Notes under the pieces: generated by a model
What the model was told of the DNA's origin: nothing
What the model saw: the letters and a program-made list of their open reading frames with translations, nothing else
The model's database searches: none
Part shown: one piece after another, positions 42,901-51,941 of the stretch
How the letters are laid out: each line of letters starts with the position of its first letter
Position numbering within the stretch: position 1 is the first letter of the stretch
Assembly (NCBI RefSeq): GCF_000142905.1
Contig: NW_013657677.1
Location: 1 to 64,000 of the forward strand
Reading direction: 5' to 3'
DNA: 64,000 nucleotides
Source of the DNA: Thecamonas trahens ATCC 50062
Taxonomy: Eukaryota; Apusozoa; Apusomonadida; Apusomonadidae
Program-made: the position numbers and the translations under genes

Positions 42901-45900
42901 CCACCCTCTCCGTTCCGGAGAACGCCGGGCCGACCACCGTCCAGCTTCCGGCGTCCGACGTCGACGTCCCGGTCCAGGCCCTTATCGCCTCGCTCGAGTC
43001 GGCGCCGGCTCTCGGCAACCTGACCAACTTTGATCCGCTGGCTCGCACCGTCGACTTTACCCGACCCGCGACGTGTGGACCGACCCGGGTCTCACCGACT
43101 CGTTCACCTTTGCCGTCAACGACGGTCTTGCCAGCTCGGTCACCCTCGGTACTGTCACTATCACCATCGTCCCGCCGGCCAACCACGTTCCGATCGCCTA
43201 TGACGCTGCCTTTACCATTGCCGAAGACGGCGCTGTCCCGGCAGCCGCACGCCTCTCAGCCTCGGACCTTGACATCGACCGCTCACGCGCGAACTTTGCC
43301 CAGGTCCTCGCCTTTGAGGTCGTCACGCCCCGGAGCACGCCGAGCTCTTCCGTCTCGACGCCGATGGCGCCTTTGCCTACGCGCCCGAGGACAACTACAA
43401 CTCGGTCGACTCGTTCGCCTTCCGCGTCTTTGACGGCGTCGACTACTCGAACATCGCCACCGTCGTCATCACCATCACCCCGGTCAACGACGCCCCGGTC
43501 GCCGAGCCCGACGCAGTCGCCACTCCCGAGGACACCCCGCTCGTCGAGCAGTTTGTCGCTTCGGACGTTGAGGACGACCCGCTCACCTATGTCGTTGTCT
43601 CGCCGCCGGCCCACGGCTCTGTCGCCGTCGTCAACGGCTCGTTCTACCTCTACACCCGGCCGCAGACTACAACGGGCCGGACACCTTTGCCTTTGAGGTC
43701 CTCGACACTGCAGGCGCCGTCTCGGCCCCTGCCACCATCGACATCACCGTCTCGCCGGTCAACGACCCGCCGCTCGCCCACGACGTTGCCTTCTCCATTC
43801 CCGAGGACGCCGACTTTGACAATGTCCAGCTCCTCGGCTCGGACGTCGACGCTGGCGCCGTCCTCACCTACTTTGTGCTCACCACGCCCAACCACGGCTC
43901 CCTCGGTGAGCTCAATCGCGACACCGGTGTCGTCGGCTACAAGCCGGCCCGCGAGTACTTTGGATCGGACTCGTTCACCTTCCGTGTCTCGGACGGCGAG
44001 GCCTTCTCCGAGCCCGCCACCGTCACCATTACTGTCGTTCCGCCGGCCAACCACCGCCCAAGTCGGCTCCGGCCAACGCTACCACCCTCGAGGACACCCC
44101 GGTCACCCTCCAGCTCTTTGGCTACGACGTCGACGTCGGCCGCGTCGACCACGACGACGTTCTCACTTGGCACGTCGTGACGCAGCCGGCCCACGCCGCG
44201 AACCTCGCCCTTGACCCGGACACCGGCGTTCTCACCTACACCCCGGTCCTCAACTACAACGGGCCCGACTTCCTCGACTACGTCGTCAACGACAACTTTG
44301 ACCGCCTCGACAACGGCCAGGCCGCCACCGGTGCCCTCTCGCCCGTCGCTCGCGTCTACTTTGACGTTTCTCCCGTCAACGACGCCCCGGTCGCTCGTCC
44401 CTCGACGGAAACCATTCCCGAGGACTCGGTACTCTCCGCCGCCTTTGACGTCGCTGACGTCGAGTCAGGCCGTGCCGGTCTCGCCATCACCGTCACCAGC
44501 TCGCCCTCTGCTGGCGGCCTCGTCTCGGTCGAAGGTACCGGCTACACCTACACTCCGGCTCGCGACTTTAACGGCGCAGAGACATTCTCATTCACCGCCA
44601 CCGACCCGGAGGGTGCCGTCTCCAACGTGGCCACCGTCACCGTCACCGTCACCCCGGTCAACGACGCACCAGTCCCAGTCGACGACGCCTACTCGGTTGC
44701 AGAGTACAACCTCGAGGACGTGCTCAACTCGGCTCCGGCGCCGCGCCTCCGCATCGTCCTCAACTCGACCGATGTCGACGGCCCGCTCCCGGTCTACGCC
44801 CTTGCCTCGTCCGTCGCGCACGGCACCCTCTCCGAGTTTGTGCCGTCGACCGGCGCACTGGTCTACACCCGAACGTCGACTACTTTGGCCCCGACGCCTT
44901 CACCTTTACCGTCTCGGACACCAAGACCCAGTCGGTCATCGTCGGCACCATTGACATCACCGTCGTCCCGCCGGCCAACCACCGCCCGCGCGCCGCGCCG
45001 CGCTCGCTCGTCACCGCAGAGGACACTCCCATCGCCGGTGAGTTCCTCTTTGCCGCCGACCAGGACGCCGCCGACTCGCTCTCCTTTGTCGTCGTCTCCC
45101 AGGCTGCTCACGGCATCGCCGCAATCGATGGCTCCACCGGCGAGCTGACCTACACTCCGAACCCGCACTTCCACGGCGATGACGTCGTCGTCTACGCCGT
45201 CTCGGACGGTGCCCTCACCTCGCGCCTGGCCACCATCGCCATCGCAGTCACGCCCGTCAACGACGCCCCGACCTGCGCTGCCGCCGCCAACGCCACCGCT
45301 GAAGACACACCGCTCAATGACGTGCTTGTCACCAGCGACGTCGACGGTGACTGCGCTGTCGGCTCGGCCGCGCCGGTTCCGGACACCACCATCACCGTCA
45401 CCGCCATCGTCCGTGACTTTACCGACTCGCATCCCGACTTTGAGGCTGCCATCGGCACCGACCGCGGCATCGTCCAGTCGACCCTCGGCCCCGACCGCAA
45501 GCCAGTCTACCAGAACCTGCTGCCGACAACCCCGACTACCACCTCGGCTGCCTCGTTTGCTCAGTGGTTCAACGATGTCGATGGCGTCAACGTCGCCATC
45601 CCGGTCGACATCCCGCTCTCCAACGCAGGTGCCGCAGACCCGGCCGTCTTCTCCTACTGCTCGCCGGCCTTCTTCCCCATCGACGGCGCAGGCTTTGGCA
45701 ACGAGGGCCGCGCACACAACTTCCACTACACCCTCGAGCTCCACCTCGAGTTTACCTACGTCGACTCGCTCGCCACCGTCTTCACCTTTAACGGTGACGA
45801 CGACCTGTGGGTCTTTGTCAACGGTGAGCTCGTCGTCGACCTCGGCGGCGTCCATGGCGCCCAGACCGGCTCGTTCGATCTTGCCACCGTCGCCGCCGAC

Positions 45901-48900
45901 CTCGGCATGGCTCCGGGCGGCACCTACCCGATCGACATCTTCTTTGCCGAGCGCCACACCACCCAGTCGCGCTTCTGTATCGAGCGCATGTTTGCCGCCG
46001 CCCCGTGCGTCCGCGCCCTCACTCTCGTCGACCCGCCGTCGCACGGCGCCGTCCAGATCGTCGGCTCGTCGTACACCTACGTGCCCGACCCCGACTACAA
46101 CGGCCCCGACTTCTTCACCTACACCGCGACAGACGGCTCGCTCTCCTGCAACAGGACCCGTGTCGACATCGAGGTGACCCCGGTCAACGACGCCCCGGTC
46201 GCCGCGCCCTGCGCCTTTGCCGTCCTCGAGAACTCGGTCAACAACCCAGTCTCGGTCTCGGGCACCGACATCGACGGCGACTCTCTCGCCTTTAGTGTCA
46301 CCCTCGACACCGCCCACGGCTCGCTCGCCATCGACGCCTCGGGCGCCGGCGTCTACACCCCGCACGTCGACTACTTTGGTGACGACGCCTTTACCTTTGT
46401 CGCCTCGGACGGCGCCCTCAACTCGGCCCCGGTCACCTGCGCCATCACCGTCGTTGCCCCTGACAACCACATCCCGCGCACCGCGCCCGAGGCCCTCACC
46501 ATGGCCGAGGACACCGTCCTCACCGCACAGCTCGTCGGCACCGACCAGGACATCGACCCTGGTCGCGTCGGCTACGCTCAGGTCCTCTCGTTCTCGCTTG
46601 TCGAGAGCCCGGCCTTTGGCGCCGCCATCCTCGATCCGGCCACCGGCATTCTCACCTACACCCCGGCCCTCAACTACAACGGGCCCGACGCCCTTGTGTA
46701 CATTGTCAACGACGGCCTCGACAACTCACTCCCGTCGCTCGTCAACATTACCGTCTCTCCGGTCAACGATGTCCCGCTCGCCCTGCCCGAGACCCACACC
46801 CTTCTCGAGGACTCGGCCCTGATCCTCGCTGACCTCCTCGGCACCGACGTCGAGTCGGACCCGCTGGCCCTCGCCTACACCCTGGTGAGCCAGCCGGCCT
46901 CCGCGACTACACCCGTCGTTGTCTCGAGCGTCAACAAGTTTACCTACTCGCCGCTCGCCAACTTTAACGGCGTCGACTCGATGACCTTTACCGTCACCGA
47001 CCCGACGGCGCGGTCTCGTCCGAGGCCGTCGTCGCCTTTGTCGTCCTCGCCGTCAACGACGCGCCTGTGGCCCACCCGGGTGCCTTTGCCACCGACGAGG
47101 TCTCTGCCGAAGCGCCCAACGTGCCGCCGACGCCGTTCACCCTTGTCGGCACCGACATCGACTCGCCGGCCCTCACCTACCGCATCGTCACGCCGCCGGC
47201 CATGGGCGTCATCGTCTCACTTGACGCCGCCACCGGCGAGGGCCTGTTCATGCCCAACGTTGACGTGTGGGGCAACGACACCTTTACCTTTGAGGTCTCG
47301 GACGGCGAGCTCGTCTCGGTCCCGGCAACCATCACCGTCTCGATCATTCCGCCGGACAACCACATCCCGCGCGTCAAGCCGTTTGCCTTTGCCACGCCCG
47401 AGGACACCGCCTTTGGCACCGTTCTTAACGGCACAGACCTCGACGCCGACGCGCTTGAGTTCTTTGTCGTCTCTGGTCCGGCACACGGCACCGTCTTTGT
47501 CGACGCCGCCACCGGCGGCCTCGCCTACACCCCGGCCGCAAACTACAACGGGCCGGACGCTCTGCAGTACCGCGCCTACGACGGCAAGGACTTTTCGCTC
47601 TCCAAGGACGTGGCCATCACCGTGATTCCGGTCAACGACGCGCCGACCGCGCTCTCGTTTGCCCTCACCACGGCCGAAGACACCCCGATCGACGCCCTCC
47701 TCCGCGGCGCCGACATCGAGGGCTCGCCGCTGACCTTTACCCACTCGCCGGCGGGCGCCGCTCCGGGCTCGGCCTTTGCCGCCTCGGGCGACGTTGTCAC
47801 CTACACGCCGCCGGCCAACTTTAACGGCGTCACCTCGTTCACCTACACCGCCAACGACGGCGAGCTGACCTCGGCCCCGGCCACCGTCACCGTCACCGTC
47901 ACGCCCGTCAACGACGCGCCGGTCGCCAACGACGTCGCCGCCGCCGCCACCGAGCACAACGCGCTCGGTGCCGCCCCGGCGCCTGTGCCTATCGTCCTCG
48001 ACGCTTCCGACATTGACGGCGACGCGCTGACCTACGAGCTCAACACGCCGCTGGTCGTCGTCTCATCGCCGGCCCCGGCTCCGATCGCCACCTCGCCGGG
48101 CACGCTCTCGGCCTTCAACCCGGCTACAGGAACCGTCAGCTACGCGCCGGCCGTCGACTTCTGGGGCGTCGTCTCGTTCACCTACGTCGTCACCGACGGC
48201 GCGGCCTACTCGAACGTTGCCACCGTGACCATCACCGTCGCCCCGGTTCCGCATCCGCCGCGCGGCGCAGACGCCGCCTTTACCATGGATGAGGACTCGA
48301 CCCTTATCCGCGTCCTTGTCGGCACCGACCAGGACGCCGGCTCGACCCTCACCTTTGCCATCGAGTCCCCTCCGTCCAACGCTGCTGCTTTCTCACTTGA
48401 CGCGGCCACCGGCACGCTCTCGTACACGCCAGCCGCAAACTACAACGGCGCCGACTCGCTGACGTACTCGGTCTCTGACGCCACCCTCACCTCGGCCCAC
48501 CACACCGTGTCCATCACCATCACCCCGGTCAACGACGCGCCCGTCGCTGTCTCCGCAGTCGAGATCACCCCCGAGGACACCCTGCTCTCGGCGTCGTCGC
48601 TCTGCAGCGACGTCGACAACACCGCGGCCGAGCTGACCTTTACAGTCATCTCGCCTGCTGCCCATGGCACCGTCTCGACCTACACCGGCGCCTCCTACAC
48701 CTACTCGCCGGCGACCAACTACAACGGAACCGACGCGTTCACCTTTGTGTGCTCGGACGGCAGCCTCGACTCGAACGTCGCCACCACGGCCATCACCGTG
48801 AGCCCGGTCAACGACGTCCCGGTCGCCCTCCCGTGCACCTTTACCATCGACGAGAACGACCCGCCGACCGTCTTTGCCCTCTCGGCAACCGACGTAGAGG

Positions 48901-51616
48901 ACGCGTTCCTCACCTACTCGCTCGGCGCCGTCGCGAGCCCGTCCAAGGGCTCGGTCGCGGTCGCGGACCCGCTGGCCGGCACCGTCATGTACGCTGTCAA
49001 CAGCTGGGTGTGGGGCAACGACACGTTCTCGTTTGTGGCTACCGACTCGTTCGGCGCCGTCTCCAACGAGGTCGTCTGTACCGTCATCATCGTCCCGCCG
49101 GCGAACCACATCCCGTGGTCGCGCAACGACACCTTTACCGTTGCCGAGGACACCTCGGCCGACTTCTCGCTCTACGGCTTTGACCTCGATGTCGACGACG
49201 TGCTCACCTGGTCGCTTGTCGATGTCAACGGCGAGCTGTACACCTCCACGAGTCCGTTTGCAGGCCCGGTCCTCGGCCTCGAGGGCGAGGACTCCGAGGG
49301 CGCGCCGCTCGACGGCGCCGAGTCGGAGGCCGGCGCCGCCGAGCGCGCGCTGGGCGACTTTACCCTCGACCCGGACACAGGCATCCTCACCTTCCAGGCC
49401 CCGGATCACTTCCACGGCACCGTCCACCTGTTCTACCTCGTCGACGACGGGCTCGCCTCGTCGGTCGTCTCGCGTATCACCATCGTGGTCACGTCAGTCC
49501 TCGACTCGCCGGTCGCCCACGCCGCCTTTATCACCACTCCCGAGGATACCCCGGTCTCGTCGGTTGTCTCGGGCTTTGACCCGGACACCCTGCTGGACGG
49601 CGACGTGCTAACCTTTACCCTCTCGACAGGCGTTACCGTTTCGGGCGCCTCGCTCACCTTTGACGGCGTCTCGGGTGCGTACACGTACACGCCAGCGCCC
49701 GACTACGTCGGCGGCGACTCGTTTGCCTTTTACGTCGACGACGGCACGGTGACCCCGCCGTCGTCGCCGCGGACGGTCTCCATTACCGTGACGCCGGTCA
49801 ACGACCCGCCGGTGGTGGCCTCGGCCAACTTTACCACCGCCGAGGACGCCGCCTTTGGCGCCACCTACACGGTCACCGACATCGACTCACCGCTGGGCGC
49901 GCTCTCGTGCGCGGTCAACACCCTTGTGCCCTCGCTCGGCAGCGTCGTCTCGACAGGCACCTCGTTCACCTACACGCCGTTTGCCAACGTTGTCGGCGAC
50001 GACGTCTTCCGCTTTGTCTGCACCGACGGCGCCCTGACCTCGAACACCGGCACCATCCGCATCGAGATCACGCCCGTCAACGACCCGCCCACCGCCCTCC
50101 CGTCGGCCTTTGCCGTCAACGAGAACGACGGTCCGGTGCCGTTTACGCTCCTCGGTGCCGACATTGACGTCACCAACCCGCAGGCCCTCGCCGACGAGCT
50201 CCGCTTCGAGCTCACCTCGCTGCCGACCTCGGGTGTCCTCACCCTCCACACCGGCGAGGCTGCCCTCACCGGCGTCCAGTACTCCACGGGCGCCTTCCGC
50301 TACCAGCCAAATGTCGACGTGTGGGGCGCCGACTCGTTTGACTTCCGCGTCTATGACTCGGAGGACGCTGTCTCGCTCTCGTCGGCCCAGGTCAACGTCA
50401 CCATTGTGCCGCCGGACAACCACATCCCGCGCGCCGCCGATGCCGCCGTCTCGGTCGCCGAGTCGGCCACAGTCCTCATCCCGCTTGTCGGAACCGACCA
50501 GGATGTCGCCGACATCCTCACCTTTGCTGTCGTCTCCACGCCGGCGCTCACCGTCGACTACGCGCTCAACGCCACCACTGGCGTCTTCCGCTACACGGCC
50601 TCGAGCACAAACGGCGTCGACACCTTTACATACGTGGTGAGCGACGGTACCGCGGTCTCGGCCGAGGCCACCGTCACCGTCACCATCACCTCGGCCAACG
50701 ATCCGCCGTCCGTCGCCGACATCGCCGTCTCGGTCGCCGAGGAGGCCACCGTCTCGTCTGTCCTCTCGTACTCGGACCCGGACACCGGCGACGTCGTCAC
50801 GCTGCGACTCAACTCCAACCCGGCCTATGCCGCCGCCTTCTCGTTCGACCCGGCCACCAACGTGTTTGAGTACACGCCGGTCGCCGACTTTAACGGCGTT
50901 GACTCGTTCACCTACATCGCCAATGACGGCACCGTCGACTCGAACGTCGGAACCGTGACCATCTCGGTGACTCCGGTCAACGACGTGCCCATCGCCTTCT
51001 CGGCCTCGTACGAGACCCCGTTCTCCACCGCCATCGCCTTTAACCTTAACGGTACCGACGTCGAAACCGACTGGGCCAACCTGGTCTTTGCCGTCACCTC
51101 CCTCCCCTCGCGCCGCGAGGGCACCCTCACCGGCGGCGCCATCGACAACTTCCTCGGCGTGCCGGGCATCACCGACCTTCACTTTCAGCCGTCGTCGCGG
51201 TTCTCGGGCGAGCTCACCCAGCCCATCGAGTTCACCGTGACCGACGAGGCTGGCGCTGTCTCTTCCGTCGGCGTCATCCAGATCAACGTCGCCGCCCCCG
51301 ACCGCACAGTCATTGGCGGCCTCACCACCGGCGTGACCACTCCGGCCGGCGACGAGGGCTCCCCATCTGGCCCTTCATCGTCGCCGCCGTCACCGTCCTC
51401 ATCGTCATCCCGCTCGCCTTCTTCCTCTACAAGTGGTGCCATCCGGCCAAGCTCAACATGCTCTTCACCGAGGACGAGCTGGACGAGGGCACCTTTATCG
51501 AGAAGTCCGTCCTCTTCAAGAACAAGTACGAGCGCGTCATCAACCCCATGCATCGCTTCGAAGGAGGCGAGGCTGCGGGCATGGACGACGACGCCGCAGG
51601 CATGGGTGGCTCGTAA
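912..51616 (+). CDS. Giant (about 16,906-residue) single-exon transmembrane adhesin with cadherin-like repeats
   Basis: Predicted type I plasma-membrane adhesin; ligand unknown. The ATG at 912 is chosen because it opens a classic signal peptide; the in-frame upstream ATG at 807 would add a Pro-rich stretch in front of it. Order: signal peptide, DUF4114-like domain, EGF modules, a CHAT-NPY module, PA14, EGF, PA14, integrin-like EGF, PSI-like domain, about 140 cadherin-like repeats with three fibro-slime domains, one transmembrane helix, short tail. The reading frame is interrupted 16 times. Each break is repaired by one extra base in a homopolymer: 3137-3141 C, 5108-5111 T, 13801-13804 A, 15662-15665 T, 16407-16409 A, 19333-19335 T, 36099-36101 G, 36488-36491 C, 42053-42054 C, 43060-43062 C, 43328-43331 C, 43655-43657 C, 44057-44061 C or A, 44868-44870 C, 47001-47003 C, 51361-51364 C. 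The family pattern continues exactly across each break, so sequencing under-calls are more likely than a pseudogene. The stop is TAA at 51614-51616. Calling it one gene is inference, but strongly supported. Confidence 0.9.
1170..1638 (+). other. DUF4114-like domain of the giant adhesin
   Basis: Residues about 87-243. The domain holds a bulky Gly/Tyr-rich core (GYYLFDS, then [10 protein letters not shown]) and ends with [18 protein letters not shown]. The final FEDL...DRDxNDL motif is characteristic of DUF4114, a domain of secreted and surface proteins that is often found beside cadherin-like repeats in bacteria. The acidic residues suggest calcium binding, which is inference. Confidence 0.7.
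1663..1857 (+). other. Two EGF-like modules of the giant adhesin
   Basis: Two consecutive six-cysteine modules. The first contains [12 protein letters not shown] and the second [12 protein letters not shown], the usual EGF C-terminal pattern CxCxxGxxGxxC. They separate the DUF4114-like domain from the first CHAT-NPY module. Confidence 0.85.
1900..2098 (+). other. CHAT-NPY cysteine module, copy 1
   Basis: Residues about 330-396. It starts at [12 protein letters not shown] (Cys codon at 1928) and ends at DCECN (about 2080-2093), with a His-containing middle ([11 protein letters not shown]). It matches six further copies in this protein, at Cys codons 7951, 8275, 13117, 18013, 27111 and 36009. 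The same core, CHAT/CHxT...NPY followed by a GH-containing segment, is one I recall from actinobacterial surface proteins. This copy alone lies outside the repeat array. Confidence 0.7.
2113..2600 (+). other. PA14-like domain 1 of the giant adhesin
   Basis: Residues about 401-563. It follows the PA14 pattern: [20 protein letters not shown], then [12 protein letters not shown], a Trp-containing loop, [14 protein letters not shown] and a final VAWTGPG strand. PA14 domains are beta-barrels that commonly bind carbohydrate in adhesins, and the DD pair in STDDAG matches the calcium-binding loop of sugar-binding members. A sugar ligand is therefore plausible but unproven. Confidence 0.8.
2620..2946 (+). 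other. EGF-like modules between the PA14 domains
   Basis: At least three Cys-rich EGF-type modules with the endings [26 protein letters not shown] and [14 protein letters not shown]. They form a disulfide-rigid spacer between the two PA14-like domains. Confidence 0.85.
2965..3450 (+). other. PA14-like domain 2 of the giant adhesin
   Basis: Residues about 685-847. It parallels domain 1: [12 protein letters not shown], then (after the one-base repair at the C run 3137-3141) a [19 protein letters not shown] segment, [15 protein letters not shown] and a VQWTHP strand. Domain 1's DD pair is ND here. The frame break falls inside the domain, and the conserved pattern resumes immediately after it. 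Confidence 0.75.
3460..3975 (+). other. Integrin-beta-like EGF modules
   Basis: About four or five modules with the dense CxC spacing of integrin I-EGF repeats. The first reads [18 protein letters not shown] and continues TGEHCEC, very close to the integrin beta stalk pattern. Others end in [24 protein letters not shown] and [12 protein letters not shown]. The block finishes with a [11 protein letters not shown] motif near 3942-3972. Confidence 0.8.
3976..4140 (+). other. PSI-like domain
   Basis: Cys-rich segment with [20 protein letters not shown] and CSDCPNEC, matching the plexin-semaphorin-integrin (PSI) pattern of CxxC plus CGWC. PSI plus I-EGF modules are also found together in integrin beta chains, although their order and the missing A-domain make this protein not an integrin. 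Confidence 0.65.
4540..5190 (+). other. Fibro-slime domain 1
   Basis: Domain with the hallmarks of the fibro-slime family: [20 protein letters not shown] at the start, a FDMWFND segment, then [20 protein letters not shown] and [12 protein letters not shown]. The end, with [12 protein letters not shown], is reached after the one-base repair in the T run 5108-5111. It lies inside the B repeat of the first super-unit (before A at 5643). Function of the family is unknown; surface or matrix binding is presumed. Confidence 0.85.
7560..8760 (+). other. CHAT-NPY modules 2 and 3 with Lys/Ser-rich linkers
   Basis: Insertion of about 400 residues into the C repeat of super-unit 2, between [12 protein letters not shown] and [13 protein letters not shown]. 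It holds a (Lys-Ala-Ser/Lys-Gly-Ser) linker, module 2 ([12 protein letters not shown] at about 7948, [18 protein letters not shown] at 8089-8105), a second Lys-rich linker, and module 3 ([12 protein letters not shown] at about 8272, GLDCNCKP near 8725). Module 3 is itself split by a third Lys/Ser-rich tract (about 8370-8680). The host repeat resumes afterwards. Confidence 0.75.
7593..7675 (+). repeat. Tandem 18-base coding repeat (Lys-Ala-Ser-Lys-Gly-Ser)
   Basis: Near-perfect tandem copies of GGCTCCAAGGCCTCCAAG encode a run of KAS/KGS triplets. This is likely to be length-polymorphic and gives a strongly basic, flexible linker just ahead of CHAT-NPY module 2. Confidence 0.85.
13075..13380 (+). 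other. Degenerate CHAT-NPY module 4
   Basis: Insertion in the C repeat of super-unit 7. The leading motif has decayed to [20 protein letters not shown] (Cys codon 13117), but the ending [12 protein letters not shown] (about 13342-13377) is intact. The CHAT and NPY residues are lost here while the cysteines remain, which suggests that the disulfides are the conserved feature. Confidence 0.65.
17985..18245 (+). other. Degenerate CHAT-NPY module 5
   Basis: Insertion in the C repeat of super-unit 12, reading [20 protein letters not shown] (Cys codon 18013) and ending [12 protein letters not shown]. As in module 4, the CHAT/NPY core is lost but the Cys positions and the PGTxGLxCxC ending remain. 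Confidence 0.65.
27060..27280 (+). other. CHAT-NPY module 6
   Basis: Insertion in the C repeat of super-unit 22. It reads [20 protein letters not shown] (Cys codon 27111), [24 protein letters not shown]. Unlike the other inserts it lies in the last loop of the repeat, after the [15 protein letters not shown] strand. Confidence 0.75.
35885..36240 (+). other. CHAT-NPY module 7 with basic linker
   Basis: Insertion in the C repeat of super-unit 32, in the same loop as modules 2-5. [18 protein letters not shown] linker leads to [20 protein letters not shown] (Cys codon 36009) and GHVIG. After a one-base repair in the G run 36099-36101 the frame continues through [14 protein letters not shown]. 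The host repeat resumes at [13 protein letters not shown]. Confidence 0.75.
36740..37420 (+). other. Fibro-slime domain 2
   Basis: In the B repeat of super-unit 33. It has [86 protein letters not shown] and [15 protein letters not shown]. This is the best preserved of the three copies. Confidence 0.9.
42053..44870 (+). other. Cluster of six apparent one-base losses
   Basis: Six of the 16 frame breaks in the giant gene fall in this 2.8 kb (42053-42054, 43060-43062, 43328-43331, 43655-43657, 44057-44061, 44868-44870). By contrast there are none between 19336 and 36098. All are in short homopolymers and all need one added base. The encoded repeats remain canonical on both sides, so a poorly covered stretch of the assembly is the likely explanation. 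Confidence 0.75.
45370..46015 (+). other. Fibro-slime domain 3
   Basis: In the B repeat of super-unit 42. It has [84 protein letters not shown] and [15 protein letters not shown]. The same landmarks occur in the same order as in copies 1 and 2. Confidence 0.9.
51365..51616 (+). other. Transmembrane helix and cytoplasmic tail of the giant adhesin
   Basis: After the one-base repair in the C run 51361-51364, the frame encodes a hydrophobic helix at residues about 16825-16847 ([20 protein letters not shown], then YKW). A 59-residue tail follows, with an acidic patch (TEDELDEG), a basic/aromatic stretch ([15 protein letters not shown]) and a Gly/Asp-rich end. In the unrepaired frame this becomes Ser/Pro-rich nonsense, so a literal annotation would miss the membrane anchor. 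Confidence 0.85.
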
Positions 51617-51941
51617 CCGCCACTCACCGCCGTCACTACAACCCCCCTCTCGCTGCAGCCGGCCTCGTCGGCTGCCGCAACCCCTCTCAAGCCCTGATCG
51701 CCAGCGCACAGTGCAAGGCCCTAGCTCCCCTCTCCGGGGACTCGTGGGCATCCTGTGGACTGTCTGGCCCAGGCAGGAATGCAACTTGCCCTCTCTTTCA
51801 TCTGATCCAATGAACACACCGCATGTCCCAACCACACCCCCCTCTCTCTCTCACTTGCCCCTCTCCCCCTGCTGCACCTCCCTGCTTCCCCACTCTTGTC
51901 ACTTGTCGTTCCCCCTTCCCCTCCTCCCCCTCCCTCCCAAC
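51617..51941 (+). other. Intergenic region between the giant gene and the coiled-coil gene
   Basis: These 325 bases hold the 3' end of the giant transcript and the promoter of the next gene. The latter half is pyrimidine-rich (CT- and C-rich), like the 5' flank of the giant gene. No canonical AATAAA signal or other element was recognised. Confidence 0.6.

Larger units (their letters stand above)
4147..51290 (+). repeat. Array of about 140 cadherin-like repeats in about 47 A-B-C super-units
   Basis: Each repeat is about 95-100 residues: an EDT or EN motif, GxDxD, LTFxxxxxPxxG, YTPxxxxxGxDSFTF, a DG turn, then PVNDxP. These are 'tandem-95'/Cadherin_5/VCBS-type beta-sandwiches. Three classes alternate. 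A begins PPxNHxPR and carries GTDQD. B begins PVNDxPVA with EDTPL. C carries ENxP or ELPR and DVWGxDSF. A units begin near 5643, 6790, 8860, 9715, 10580, 11412, 12285, 13560, 14615, 15485, 16350, 17213, 18355, 19220, 20093, 20980, 21850, 22705, 23570, 24455, 25333, 26200, 27310, 28165, 29040, 29940, 30805, 31690, 32560, 33420, 34283, 35140, 36360, 37870, 38740, 39617, 40495, 41405, 42298, 43170, 44040, 44967, 46455, 47347, 48240, 49090 and 50407. The usual spacing is about 870 bases. The repeated Asp residues suggest calcium-dependent rigidity, which is inferred. Confidence 0.9.

Noticed and set aside
3137-51364. Introns at the frame breaks of the giant gene
   Set aside because: The protein pattern continues across each break with exactly one missing base and no missing or extra residues, so there is no room for an intron.
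912-51616. The giant gene as a pseudogene
   Set aside because: No nonsense codons or larger gaps occur in 16,900 codons, all repeats keep their key residues, and all defects are of one sequencing-type class.
912-51616. Bacterial contamination, because tandem cadherin-like repeats, DUF4114 and PA14 are common in bacteria
   Set aside because: Base composition and codon bias match the adjacent intron-bearing eukaryotic genes on the same sequence, and integrin-like EGF and PSI-like modules are eukaryotic.
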